A stretch of 50,189 nucleotides of DNA from Clostridiales bacterium 1_7_47FAA (lineage in GTDB: Bacteria > Bacillota > Clostridia > Lachnospirales > Lachnospiraceae): the NCBI GenBank assembly GCA_000155435.1, contig DS990261.1, positions 593,756-643,944 of the forward strand, read 5' to 3'. The translations under genes were made by a program, and so were the position numbers. Position 1 is the first letter of the stretch. The number at the start of each line of letters is the position of its first letter. Of the stretch, positions 26,088 through 34,479 are shown one piece after another. Under the pieces are notes generated by a model that saw only the letters and a list, made by a program, of their open reading frames with translations, searched no databases and was not told the origin of the DNA.

Positions 26088-26123
26088 GTACAGATAGTGG
26101 AATCAAATTTTCAGACACGGCCT
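26088..26123. repeat. Half copy of the palindromic repeat
   Basis: GTACAGATAGTGGAATCAAA and the following TTTTCAGACACGGCC match one terminal part of the 160-bp element (reverse complement of 25133-25171) with a few differences. The rest of the element is absent. Confidence 0.6.
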
Positions 26124-26133
26124 ATCCTGCATA

Positions 26134-26199
26134 TTGACATCTGGCATATTTTCTTATAAAATACTAATTATATTAGTTTTTAAACTACAATAATTAGTA
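26134..26199 (+). promoter_or_regulatory. Hydrolase promoter with 38-bp TetR-type operator
   Basis: TTGACA (26134-26139) and TAAAAT (26157-26162) are 17 bp apart. Starting at the -10, TACTAATTAT (26162-26171) is mirrored by ATAATTAGTA (26190-26199), and inside these TAGTTT (26174-26179) is mirrored by AAACTA (26182-26187). The dyad would cover the transcription start, which is typical for a repressor site. Confidence 0.78.
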
Positions 26200-26235
26200 T
26201 CACTACTACCATAAGAAACCAACCAGGAGGACAAA

Positions 26236-26940
26236 ATGAAAACCCAAAGAATCCATATCATTCAGACCCCTGCAATCATCTGGGGCGCTCCATCAGAGAA
26301 AGTATACCTGTACATACACGGTCAAGGCGGATATAAGGAGGAAGCCGAAGCCTTTGCAGGCATAGCATGCCGCCATTCATGCCAGGTCCTGGGCATTGAC
26401 CTGCCCGGACACGGCGAAAGGAAAACGGAAGCCGGTTCGTTTGTCCCGTGGAATGTGGTGCCGGAACTGCTCTCCGTCATGAACTACATCCGCTTACATT
26501 GGCCCCATGTCTCCCTGTGCGCCAACAGTATCGGGGCGTGGTTCAGCCTGCTGGGCCTTGAAAGCAGATGGCTGGAGGAATGCCTGATGGTATCCCCCGT
26601 ACCTGACATGGAACGCCTGATCTTAAATATGATGGCGCAGGCCGATGTGTCAGAGGAGCGGTTAAAGCGTGAACAGGTAATCAGGACTTCCTTTGGCCAG
26701 ACATTGTCATGGGAGTATCTGACGTATACCAGGACACATCCAGTTACCAGATGGGAAGCACCCACATATATATTGTATGGCGGCGCTGATAACCTGATAG
26801 AGCGCAGTGCTGTGGACAGGTTTACCCGGCAATTTAACTGCAGCCTGACTGTTCTGGAGCATGGCGGACATTGGTTCCATACGGAAGAACAATTGGATTT
26901 TCTATATCATTGGATGGAGACCTGCCTACAGAACGGTTGA
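26236..26940 (+). CDS. Alpha/beta-hydrolase family protein
   Basis: A 234-residue cytoplasmic enzyme with the alpha/beta-hydrolase fold: oxyanion-loop region YIHGQGGYKEE (about 26-36), LGIDLPGHGER, nucleophile elbow ANSIG with Ser98 (a variant of GxSxG), acid Asp185 in GGADNL and His212 in GGHWFH. It is likely an esterase, lipase-like or amide hydrolase; substrate cannot be read. CAGGAGG precedes the ATG. It is divergent from the TetR gene and preceded by a large dyad, so expression is probably induced by a ligand of that regulator. A hairpin terminator follows directly. Confidence 0.85.
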   Translation: MKTQRIHIIQTPAIIWGAPSEKVYLYIHGQGGYKEEAEAFAGIACRHSCQVLGIDLPGHGERKTEAGSFVPWNVVPELLSVMNYIRLHWPHVSLCANSIGAWFSLLGLESRWLEECLMVSPVPDMERLILNMMAQADVSEERLKREQVIRTSFGQTLSWEYLTYTRTHPVTRWEAPTYILYGGADNLIERSAVDRFTRQFNCSLTVLEHGGHWFHTEEQLDFLYHWMETCLQNG

Positions 26941-26944
26941 CATG

Positions 26945-26985
26945 GAAAAGCCGCAAACCCGGAATCGGATTTACGGCTTTCTCTT
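26945..26985 (+). terminator. Terminator after the hydrolase gene
   Basis: AAAGCCG (26947-26953) pairs with CGGCTTT (26974-26980), with extra pairing inside the loop, followed by CTCTTT. Confidence 0.6.
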
Positions 26986-26997
26986 TACCCGGAACAG

Positions 26998-27012
26998 GGG
27001 CGTGTTTGAAAA
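26998..27012. repeat. End fragment of the palindromic repeat
   Basis: GGGCGTGTTTGAAAA equals one end of the 160-bp element (reverse complement of 25278-25292). Only the terminus is present. Confidence 0.5.
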
Positions 27013-27024
27013 AGATGCCATGGC

Positions 27025-27732
27025 CTACTGCTTTTTGTACAGCTTCTCACGATAGGTCTGCACCGGCGCCGCGCCCTGGGGAATCGTATAAAAATAATTC
27101 AGCGCCGCCATCCTGCAGTGCTCAATATGGATCTTCATCTTCTCCGTGGCAGCGTCCACATTGTCCTCCAGCAGCAGTTTTAAAATCTCCAGGTTCTCTC
27201 CGGCGTCAATATGTACCGTGGCATGGTTCTGATGGACGAAATAAACAATCCGGCTGCTGATATCGTAAACACGGTGCATGACATCCACCATGTAACGGTT
27301 GCCGCAATGTTCTATGATGAACAGATGCATGGCGGTATCCAGCTGGATGCGGTCCATGGTTGTCTCATCAGGCTCCCCGTGTTCAAATCTCTGGCAGAAA
27401 TACTGGATTTCCTCCTTGGGAAGCTGTGATGCAGCCAGACGGAGGATGGCTGGCTCAAACTCCAGGCGTATCTGGTAAATCTGCAGCACGTCGCTTAAAA
27501 GGATATCAGTGACATAGATTCCCTTTTTAGGAATGACCTTAACAAAGCCCTCATTTTCCAGACGGCTGACCGCCTCCCGCACCGGGGTGCGGCTGAGCTT
27601 CAGGCCCGCGGTGAGATGCGCTTCATTTAAAATGCTTCCAGGTGCATAGGTACAATTTATCAGGCGTTCTTTTATTATGTTATAAGCGTAATTTTTCAAA
27701 TCGTTCCCCACAGTCGTAATTGTATCTGTCAT
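27025..27732 (-). CDS. GntR-family regulator (FCD subfamily)
   Basis: A 235-residue regulator. The N-terminal GntR winged helix (residues about 12-75) contains LNEAHLTAGLKLSRTPVREAVSRLENEGFV; the all-helical C-terminal FCD domain (about 90-220) contains metal/ligand-type Asp/His positions (RIQLDTAMHLFIIEHCGN, and H-rich NHATVHIDAGENLEILK). FCD regulators sense organic acids or amino-acid derivatives. It lies downstream of the DASS transporter on the same strand with an 86-bp gap, so the two may be co-transcribed. It is a good candidate controller of the divergent transporter and oxidoreductase operons. GGGGGT lies 8 bases before the ATG. Confidence 0.9.
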   Translation of the reverse strand: MTDTITTVGNDLKNYAYNIIKERLINCTYAPGSILNEAHLTAGLKLSRTPVREAVSRLENEGFVKVIPKKGIYVTDILLSDVLQIYQIRLEFEPAILRLAASQLPKEEIQYFCQRFEHGEPDETTMDRIQLDTAMHLFIIEHCGNRYMVDVMHRVYDISSRIVYFVHQNHATVHIDAGENLEILKLLLEDNVDAATEKMKIHIEHCRMAALNYFYTIPQGAAPVQTYREKLYKKQ

Positions 27733-27818
27733 AACGTCATACCCCCAGCTCGGTCAAGGACCGGTAATATTCTAATTATATAGGGATGGATATGAAAATA
27801 CAATCATTAATCAATGAA

Positions 27819-29216
27819 TCAGCACATTCCCAGGTATCTCCACAGCGGCACGCTTGCAATCAGGCCTAATACATGGATGACCATATAGGCATAGGACATG
27901 GAGACCACGTTCTTATGGGTCACAAGTCCATCCACAACAGCTTCGGCCTGCAGGTAATATGGATTATGGAAGGACAGGTTCCAGACCAGCATTGCCAGAT
28001 AATCCGCAAACAGGGTGATGAAGGGATGGATTCCCAAAGGCGCCCCGATAGGCAGGAAAATGGCCGCAATGATGGCAAGCGTGGCAAGTCCGGTACACTC
28101 CAGGTACCGCAGCAGGTATGTAGTCACGCACAAAAGGATGATGAATACATATACATTGGGCACGAACCGGATGATGACCGGGGCAGCCACACTTGCCAGC
28201 CAGTGATTGACCCCCACCACACCAAGGAGGGCGGAGATGGACAGCAGGGAGGCAACCAGGGTAATCAGTCCGCCCCATGGCACCAGGTCCTGAAAATCCT
28301 TCATGGTAAAGATACCTTTGAGGAACATGGCGCAGAAGGCAAGGGCTGCCACTGTATATGGTTTCAGACCGGTATAGGAGCCGGTAATCCAGAGCAGTAT
28401 GGACAGGATAAGGATAATGGACGCGGCCTTCTCATCGCTGCTCATGGGCTTTAATTCCGCTATCTTGCGGTTGATTAGTTCCTTGGATATGTTCAGTTTT
28501 TCCTTTGGCCTGTAATATACCAGGATGAACAGGAAGGTAAGGGCCAGGTTTACGGCAAACCACACGGAACAGCACATGAACCAGCCGAACCAGCTAAAGG
28601 AATATCCTTCCCCCATCATGCCGATTAATACAAAGGTCATGGCGCTTCCGGTGAGGAATGCCATGGTATGGATGGCGGCCGGGACAAAAAAGGCGCAGAA
28701 CAGCCCGGCGGCAGCCTTGCTGCCTTTTTCAATGTTGTTGGCCTTGGCCACGGAAGCGGCAAACGGGCCTAACACCGCGCATTTTGAATAGGAGTTGGGC
28801 ACAATGGGCGACAGGATGGTGGATGTTGCCATGATTGCAACCACCATACCGGTATAAGTAGCCGGGAAAAACTTGATGATGTTAAATGCAATCCGGTCAA
28901 TCAGCCCTGTCTTTGCAATACCCGTGGCAAAGATCATCATCAGGATAACGGTCCACATGGTATCCCCGCTCCAGGCAGAGAACGCCTCCGGGAAGGTGCA
29001 CACGTGGAAGGTAACAAATGCAACACAGGCAAACAGCGCAACAAGAGGAGCCGGATAAAGCTGAAGGATTAACAGAAGGACAGCTGTCATGAAGATGCCG
29101 AGATAGCGCATGCTTTCAACGGTCAGTTCCCCTGGGGGCCGGCTCAGACCGATGGCCAGCCCAATCAATATACATAGGATGCTCAGAACATATTTCTTAA
29201 TATTTGCAGATTTCAT
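27819..29216 (-). CDS. DASS/SLC13-type carboxylate or anion symporter
   Basis: A 465-residue integral membrane protein of the divalent-anion:Na+ symporter family (DASS, SLC13-like; ArsB/NhaD superfamily), with about 11-12 hydrophobic segments. Visible family features are the first hairpin-loop region MMIFATGIAKTGLIDRIAF, SPIVPNSYSKCAVLGPFA, the inverted-repeat counterpart LVPWGGLITLVASLLSISALL and a conserved terminal part FLPIGAPLGIHPF. Members import succinate, citrate, tartrate or 2-oxoglutarate, or sulfate. Given the divergent 2-oxoacid oxidoreductase operon, an organic acid is the likely cargo. AGGGAGAGG precedes the start. Confidence 0.87.
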   Translation of the reverse strand: MKSANIKKYVLSILCILIGLAIGLSRPPGELTVESMRYLGIFMTAVLLLILQLYPAPLVALFACVAFVTFHVCTFPEAFSAWSGDTMWTVILMMIFATGIAKTGLIDRIAFNIIKFFPATYTGMVVAIMATSTILSPIVPNSYSKCAVLGPFAASVAKANNIEKGSKAAAGLFCAFFVPAAIHTMAFLTGSAMTFVLIGMMGEGYSFSWFGWFMCCSVWFAVNLALTFLFILVYYRPKEKLNISKELINRKIAELKPMSSDEKAASIILILSILLWITGSYTGLKPYTVAALAFCAMFLKGIFTMKDFQDLVPWGGLITLVASLLSISALLGVVGVNHWLASVAAPVIIRFVPNVYVFIILLCVTTYLLRYLECTGLATLAIIAAIFLPIGAPLGIHPFITLFADYLAMLVWNLSFHNPYYLQAEAVVDGLVTHKNVVSMSYAYMVIHVLGLIASVPLWRYLGMC

Positions 29217-29253
29217 GAAAAACCTCTCCCTGATATTTTATATTCGTAGGACG

Positions 29254-29308
29254 CGCAAACGTAAAAACTCCATGCACCTATAGTAGTACCTGCTTTGGAA
29301 TAAGTCAA
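29254..29308 (-). promoter_or_regulatory. Promoter of the DASS-GntR operon with repeated motif
   Basis: On the minus strand TTGACT (complement of 29303-29308) and TACTAT (complement of 29280-29285) are 17 bp apart. About 8 bp past the expected start lies TTTACGTTTGCG (complement of 29254-29265), the same 12-mer found just after the start of the divergent operon. Confidence 0.7.
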
Positions 29309-29466
29309 TAGGGTTTTGTGCAATAAGCTTATAAAACACGTATATATCACGTATATTTTAGTTATATTTTAAGTCTATATGTAAAATATTTTGGTTTTAT
29401 TTTCAATTTATTAGATAATATGCATAAAAATTAAGATAAAAATTAGTAAAAACTATTAAAAATTAC

Positions 29467-29513
29467 TTGCATTCCAAAAAACAGTGTGCTACAATCAGTC
29501 TCGCAAACGTAAA
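29467..29513 (+). promoter_or_regulatory. Promoter of the 2-oxoacid oxidoreductase operon
   Basis: TTGCAT (29467-29472) and TACAAT (29490-29495) have a 17-bp spacer. CGCAAACGTAAA (29502-29513) starts at the expected +1 and is identical to the word at 29254-29265. The position suggests a shared repressor site, most simply for the neighbouring GntR protein. The rest of the 336-bp divergent gap is AT-rich with no gene. Confidence 0.75.
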
Positions 29514-29552
29514 GCGAGGCTCTGAATTAAAAAAGAAAATGGAGAAAGGGGT

Positions 29553-30218
29553 ATGGACATACACAACATTGTACTGCTGGGGGAAGCAGGAAGCGGAAAA
29601 ACAGAAATAGCCGCCAACATAGCAATCCGCCTGGCAGAAAAGGATGAAAAGCCAGTGTATCTGATTGACATGGACCAGACAAAGTGTCTGTTCCGGGCCA
29701 GGGATTTTTCATCTTTATTAGAGAAAAGGCAGGTGCATATGGCAGAAAACCCGGAGCTGTGGGATTCGCCCCTGATGCCTTTGGGGGTCAGCGCCCTGTT
29801 AATGGATGAAGGAATCCGGTGCATATTTGATGCAGGCGGGAACGCGGCAGGCGCAGCCATGATGGGACAATTTGCCGGACAGCTGGCGGGGATGGCTACC
29901 GGTTATTACTATGTAATCAATCCCTGCCGTGCATTTTCAGGCACAGGGGAGGAGATTAAGGAAAGCCTGGATGCGATTATGGTATCAGCCCGCGTCCCGG
30001 CAGGACGGCTGGAAGTAATCGCCAACCCTTATATGGGCGGATACACAACAGCGGAGCTGATTGACGGATATTGCAGGAAGCTGGAACAGGAGCTTGTGAA
30101 GCTGGATTTAAAAATCACGTGCCTGGCTGTTTCCAAATCATTTTCCAAAGAAGTCAGGAAACTGACAAGGCTTCCGCTGCTGGAACTGGATACCTTTGTA
30201 GACAAACTGTATGTATGA
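29553..30218 (+). CDS. P-loop ATPase, MinD/CooC-like, first gene of oxidoreductase operon
   Basis: A 221-residue cytoplasmic protein with a Walker A motif GEAGSGKT (residues 10-17), a following helix (EIAANIAIRLAE) and LIDMDQ at about 37-42, resembling the second motif of MinD/ParA/CooC-type ATPases. It lacks the deviant lysine right after the first glycine that defines classic MinD/CooC proteins. It starts the operon that encodes ferredoxin, the three oxidoreductase subunits and a CoA-transferase. CooC relatives help insert metal clusters, so a maturation role for the iron-sulfur oxidoreductase is a reasonable but untested idea. GAGAAAGGGG precedes the ATG. Confidence 0.75.
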   Translation: MDIHNIVLLGEAGSGKTEIAANIAIRLAEKDEKPVYLIDMDQTKCLFRARDFSSLLEKRQVHMAENPELWDSPLMPLGVSALLMDEGIRCIFDAGGNAAGAAMMGQFAGQLAGMATGYYYVINPCRAFSGTGEEIKESLDAIMVSARVPAGRLEVIANPYMGGYTTAELIDGYCRKLEQELVKLDLKITCLAVSKSFSKEVRKLTRLPLLELDTFVDKLYV

Positions 30219-30286
30219 AGCATGGATTAAGTAAAAGAACATGATTCAAACATGATAACATCATTAAAAGGAGAGGAAGTGTGATT

Positions 30287-30490
30287 ATGGCTAAACTGGA
30301 AATCAGCAAAGAAAGCTGCAAAAGCTGTGGGTTATGTGTAAACGTATGCCCCAAACAGGTCCTGGAAATAGGGGAAGGAATCAATAAAAAGGGATACCGC
30401 CATGTGGTGGACGCCCGCCCGGAAGCCTGCATTGCCTGCTGCATGTGCGCCCAGGTATGTCCGGATTGTGTCATTGAAGTATTTAAGTAA
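30287..30490 (+). CDS. 2[4Fe-4S] ferredoxin, 2-oxoacid oxidoreductase delta subunit
   Basis: A 67-residue ferredoxin with two clusters: CKSCGLCVNVCP (Cys11, 14, 17, 21) and CIACCMCAQVCP. It carries electrons from the thiamine-dependent subunits to the cell's ferredoxin pool and corresponds to KorD/VorD/PorD. I take the ATG at 30287; a GTG two codons earlier is possible. GGAGAGGAAG lies upstream. It is followed after 50 bases by the alpha subunit, matching the gene order of four-subunit oxidoreductases. One cysteine pair (ACC) in the second motif gives an additional non-ligand Cys. Confidence 0.92.
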   Translation: MAKLEISKESCKSCGLCVNVCPKQVLEIGEGINKKGYRHVVDARPEACIACCMCAQVCPDCVIEVFK

Positions 30491-30540
30491 GAAAATGAAG
30501 GATTTAATAATGTAAAATGCACAGGAAAGGAAGAACAGTG

Positions 30541-31602
30541 ATGGAAAGAAAATTTATGAAGGGCAATGAAGCCATTGCAGAAGCAGCCGTCAGGGCTGGC
30601 TGCCGGTTTTATGCCGGTTACCCCATTACACCCCAGAGCGAGGTGCCGGAGTATCTGTCCCGGGCGCTGCCAAAGGCAGGCGGGATATTTGTCCAGGGCG
30701 AAAGCGAGGTTGCATCCATTAACATGGTTTACGGGGCAGGGGCAGGAGGCACCCTTGCCATGACATCCACCTCAGGTCCGGGAATCAGCCTTATGGCGGA
30801 AGGGATTTCCTCCCTGGCAGCTGCCCGGGTGCCATCGGTGATAGTGGATATCATGAGGGCCGGCCCCGGTACCGGTGTCATGAAGCCGGCCCAGTCCGAC
30901 TATTTCCAGATTAACCGGGCTTCGGGCCATGGGGGGTATCAGACCATCAACTATGCCCCGGCAACCATCCAGGAAGCAGTGGACCTTGTGACCAAAGCAT
31001 TCCAGGTAACCCAGAAGTACCGCATGCCTGTTTTCGTATTTGCAGACAGCCTTGTGGGCGGATTGATGGAGGCAGTGACCCTGCCCGAACCGCAGGAACC
31101 GCCAAAGACACCTGAGTGGGCGGTAATCGGCAAGGGATACCACGGCGGAAAGCCCAATATTGTGCTCAATGCCTCCTTTGTGGAAGAACAGCAGATGAAG
31201 AAGGCCCAGGAGTGGGCTGGGATTTACGAGGGATGGAAAAAGGATGAGGTCATGGTGGAAGAATACATGACAGAGGATGCGGATTTCGTGCTGACAGCAT
31301 ATGGCTCCTGCGGCCGCATCTGCCACACCTGTGTGGATGAACTGCGGGAAGCCGGTTATAAGGCGGGACTGGTACGCCCCATCACCACCAACCCGTTCCC
31401 GGCAGAGGCATACAGGAAGCTGATAGGAAAAGTACGGTTCATTCTGGATGTGGAGATGGCAATCCCGGCGCTGATGGCAGAAGATGTCCGGCTGGCCGTG
31501 GGGGACCACCTGCCAATCCACACCTGCCTGACCACAGGCGGTGTGATCGTGGATTCAGATGAAGTGGTCAGATGTGCAATCAGACTTGCGAAAGGAGAGT
31601 GA
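30541..31602 (+). CDS. vorB: 2-oxoacid:ferredoxin oxidoreductase, alpha subunit (VorB/KorA type)
   Basis: A 353-residue subunit starting at the ATG at 30541. The N-terminal pyrimidine-binding domain has GYPITPQSEVPEYLSRALP and QGESEVASINMVYGAGAGG, with the Glu expected to activate thiamine diphosphate. The C-terminal domain contains LTAYGSCGRICHTCVDELR and GLVRPITTNPFP. The complex oxidises a 2-oxoacid plus CoA to an acyl-CoA and CO2, reducing ferredoxin. Sequence pattern is closest in my recollection to proteins annotated as VorB (3-methyl-2-oxobutanoate) but 2-oxoglutarate (KorA) is equally possible; substrate should be treated as open. The beta subunit follows after 4 bases. Confidence 0.88.
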   Translation: MERKFMKGNEAIAEAAVRAGCRFYAGYPITPQSEVPEYLSRALPKAGGIFVQGESEVASINMVYGAGAGGTLAMTSTSGPGISLMAEGISSLAAARVPSVIVDIMRAGPGTGVMKPAQSDYFQINRASGHGGYQTINYAPATIQEAVDLVTKAFQVTQKYRMPVFVFADSLVGGLMEAVTLPEPQEPPKTPEWAVIGKGYHGGKPNIVLNASFVEEQQMKKAQEWAGIYEGWKKDEVMVEEYMTEDADFVLTAYGSCGRICHTCVDELREAGYKAGLVRPITTNPFPAEAYRKLIGKVRFILDVEMAIPALMAEDVRLAVGDHLPIHTCLTTGGVIVDSDEVVRCAIRLAKGE

Positions 31603-31606
31603 AACA

Positions 31607-32356
31607 ATGGAAAAAGTATACAGCAGGCCAGAAAGCCTTGATATTTCAAATAATAAATTTTGCCCGGGCTGCATGCACAGCACCTTTATTAAAATCTGCA
31701 TGCAGGTAATTGATGAACTGGGGATTGCGGACCGGGCGGTGGTAATCCAGCCCATTGGGTGCGCCAACAACAGCTCCCCCTGTATTGCCATTGACCAGGG
31801 CTGCGCCCTCCATGGCCGCGCCCCGGCCTATGCAACAGGATTAAAACGCTGTCACCCGGATTCCATCGTGTTTACATACCAGGGGGACGGGGACCTCAGC
31901 TCCATTGGCTTTGCAGAGGTAATGCACGCCGCGAACCGCGGTGAGAACATATGTGTTTTCTATATTAACAACTGTAACTACGGCATGACCGGAGGCCAGA
32001 TGTCCCCAACCACACTTATTGGCCAGAAGACCACCACCTGTGTGGAGGGCAGGAACCCGGATCTGACCGGATATCCCATGCACATGGCGGAACTGGTGGC
32101 AACCCTGAAAGGGGTGGTGTATTCCGGGCGGTTTGCCCTTGATACCCCGGCCCATATCAAAAAGGCCAAGGACGCCCTTAAAAAGGCGTTTGAGAACCAG
32201 ATTGACAACAAGGGATTTTCCTTTGTGGAAATGCTCAGCAACTGCCCGACCAACTGGGGCCTGTCACCGATTGAGAGCGTGAAAATGCTTCAGGAGCAGG
32301 TAATGAAGGAATTTCCCCTGGGTATCTACAAGGACAACGAGGAGGTGGAGAAATGA
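31607..32356 (+). CDS. 2-oxoacid:ferredoxin oxidoreductase, beta (TPP-binding) subunit
   Basis: A 249-residue subunit; the ATG at 31607 follows AAAGGAGAG. It binds thiamine diphosphate and Mg2+ through YQGDGDLSSIGFAEVMHAANR and the downstream Asn in INNCNYGMTGGQMSPTT. FCPGCMHSTF near the N-terminus and IGCANNSSPC supply the cysteine-rich region typical for beta subunits. It forms the active site with the alpha subunit. Its stop overlaps the gamma-subunit start by 4 bases (ATGA), so translation is probably coupled. Confidence 0.92.
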   Translation: MEKVYSRPESLDISNNKFCPGCMHSTFIKICMQVIDELGIADRAVVIQPIGCANNSSPCIAIDQGCALHGRAPAYATGLKRCHPDSIVFTYQGDGDLSSIGFAEVMHAANRGENICVFYINNCNYGMTGGQMSPTTLIGQKTTTCVEGRNPDLTGYPMHMAELVATLKGVVYSGRFALDTPAHIKKAKDALKKAFENQIDNKGFSFVEMLSNCPTNWGLSPIESVKMLQEQVMKEFPLGIYKDNEEVEK

Positions 32357-32916
32357 TTAACCGTTTAATGATTGCCGGCTTTGGCGGGCAGGGTGTCATG
32401 ATGATTGGAAAGTTAATCGGTCAGTGTGCCATGGAACAGGACCTGAATGCCACATTTTTCCCGTCCTACGGCGCTGAACAGAGGGGAGGCACTGCCAACT
32501 GTACGGTCATCCAGTCTGACCGGATGATAGGCTCCCCCACCTCCAGCAGGCTGGATGTACTGTGCGCCCTGAACCAGCCGTCCATGGTGGACTTCCTGCC
32601 CAGGCTGCGTCCCGGCGGGACCCTGCTGGTCAACAGTTCCATTGTGGATGTTTCCGCTGTGGAGAGGGATGACATCCAGATTGTGCAGGTGGACATCGAC
32701 AACATGGCCTACGATTTGGGGAACCGGAAGGTAGCCAATGTAATCATGTTCGGGGCCTATATGGCCCTGGTCAACACCATACCCCTTGACAAGGCAGAGG
32801 AAATCGCCATGCACAAGCTGGGCAGGAAGCCGGAGCTGATTGAATTAAACCGCAGGGCCTTCAAAGCCGGGGCTGATGTGGTGCGCAGATTAAAAGAGGC
32901 AGGTGAGTTCCGATGA
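32353..32916 (+). CDS. 2-oxoacid:ferredoxin oxidoreductase, gamma subunit
   Basis: A 187-residue subunit of the KorC/VorA/PorC gamma family. The N-terminal motif FGGQGVMMIGKLIGQ and the segment FFPSYGAEQRGGTANCTVIQSD are diagnostic. It contributes the CoA-contacting domain of the complex. It overlaps the genes on both sides by 4 bases, placing it firmly in the operon. Confidence 0.92.
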   Translation: MINRLMIAGFGGQGVMMIGKLIGQCAMEQDLNATFFPSYGAEQRGGTANCTVIQSDRMIGSPTSSRLDVLCALNQPSMVDFLPRLRPGGTLLVNSSIVDVSAVERDDIQIVQVDIDNMAYDLGNRKVANVIMFGAYMALVNTIPLDKAEEIAMHKLGRKPELIELNRRAFKAGADVVRRLKEAGEFR

Positions 32917-34232
32917 ACCGGTATCTGGAAGAATATAAGGCCAGACAATGCACGGTGGATGATGCCCTGGCAGCAATCCGGGACGGTGATTTCGTGGCCA
33001 CCAGCGGCGGTGTGAATGCGCCTTTGTTATTTTACAAAAATCTCCATAAAGTTGCCCCAAGGCTGAAACAGGGAATCGATTTCTTTTATGGCACAACCTA
33101 TAAAAAAGGCGACTTTGAGTTCCTGGAAAGCCAGGCATGCAAGGGGAAAATCAGGACGCTGTCAGGCTTCGTGCTCTGCAAGGATGAGCGCGGGTACATC
33201 CAGGAAGGCCGGGTGGACTATGTGCCCACCCATTACCACAGCCAGGGCATGAAAATGATTCAGGCCAGGGGCGGTCTGGATGTATATGTGGCGGCTGTCT
33301 GCCCCATGGATGAGCGGACCGGGTACTTCCGGACTTCCCTTTCCAATGTCAACGAAACGGATTTCCGCAATTCGGCAAAAAAAATATTCCTGGAAGTGGT
33401 CCCAAGCCTTCCGGTCATTTACGGCAATAATGAGATACATATCAGCGAGGCCGACGGAATTTACGAATATGACCATCCGCTTGAAACCATGGATCCGCTT
33501 CCCTTCGGGGAAGTGGAGAAACAGATTGGCAGTTATGTGGCCGGACTGGTGGAGGACGGCTCCACCATCCAGCTTGGCATCGGCGCAATCCCGGATGCGG
33601 TGGCCCATGCGTTCATGGACAAGAAGGACCTGGGCGTGCACACGGAAATGATAACTAACAGCATACTGGAGCTGGTGGAGGCCGGGGTGGTGACCGGGCA
33701 GAGGAAAAGCATAAACAGGGGAATCATCATAGGCGCATTCAGCCGCGGTTCCCAGAAACTCTATGACTTCATGGACCATAACCCCTGTGTGGCCATGAAT
33801 CCCTGCAGCTATGTCAACAATCCCCATGTGATTGCCCAAAATTACAAAATGGTGTCTGTGAACACGGCCATGGGAATAGACCTGCTGGGCCAGGTGTCCT
33901 CAGAAAGCATCGGATACATGCAGTACAGCGGGAGCGGCGGCCAGGTTGACACGGTAACCGGCGCAATCCACGCCACGGGAGGCAAGTCCATCATTGCCCT
34001 GGCATCCACTGCCAAAAACGGCACGCTGTCAAAAATCTGTATATCCCATGCGCCCGGCACGGCAGTCACGCTGTCCAGGAACGATGTGGACTATGTGGCG
34101 ACAGAGTACGGAATCGTGCGCCTGAGCGGCAGGACCGTTAAGGAGCGGGCAAAACTCCTTATCAGCATCGCCCATCCCAGGTTCCGCGATGAATTGACGG
34201 CGCAGGCCGGTAAGGTGGGGCTGCTTTTATAG
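32913..34232 (+). CDS. Acetyl-CoA hydrolase/CoA-transferase family protein
   Basis: A 439-residue enzyme of the Cat1/4-hydroxybutyrate CoA-transferase type (family I). It has LGIGAIPDAVAHAFMDKKDL followed by LGVHTEM with Glu245, the position I believe corresponds to the catalytic glutamate of 4-hydroxybutyrate CoA-transferase, and the C-terminal signature YSGSGGQVDTVTGA. It would move CoA between the acyl-CoA made by the upstream oxidoreductase and acetate or another acid, saving the thioester energy. Its ATGA overlap with the gamma subunit supports a joint pathway. It appears to be the last gene; a 7-bp hairpin (34259-34280) without a T run follows. Confidence 0.9.
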   Translation: MNRYLEEYKARQCTVDDALAAIRDGDFVATSGGVNAPLLFYKNLHKVAPRLKQGIDFFYGTTYKKGDFEFLESQACKGKIRTLSGFVLCKDERGYIQEGRVDYVPTHYHSQGMKMIQARGGLDVYVAAVCPMDERTGYFRTSLSNVNETDFRNSAKKIFLEVVPSLPVIYGNNEIHISEADGIYEYDHPLETMDPLPFGEVEKQIGSYVAGLVEDGSTIQLGIGAIPDAVAHAFMDKKDLGVHTEMITNSILELVEAGVVTGQRKSINRGIIIGAFSRGSQKLYDFMDHNPCVAMNPCSYVNNPHVIAQNYKMVSVNTAMGIDLLGQVSSESIGYMQYSGSGGQVDTVTGAIHATGGKSIIALASTAKNGTLSKICISHAPGTAVTLSRNDVDYVATEYGIVRLSGRTVKERAKLLISIAHPRFRDELTAQAGKVGLLL

Positions 34233-34479
34233 GGGATACGGATGAATCATCGTATAATCTATAGGGTAGCCATCCTATAGTCAGTCATCCTCCTGCAACT
34301 GACAATGGAAAATCCTGCTGATTGTTGTTATAATATAAACAGGCATTATGGTTTATGGATGGAATATGTCTGGCAGGCAATCCTATCCCGCAGCAGAGGG
34401 TATATCCTGTCCTTCAGAGGGGAGGATATGCATCCCTGCGGCGGACTGGGATTTCCGTCATGGAAACAGGAGGATTTAT

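Noticed and set aside
34259-34280. Terminator after the CoA-transferase gene
   Set aside because: CTATAGG/CCTATAG forms a 7-bp AT-rich stem with no T run, which is too weak to call.
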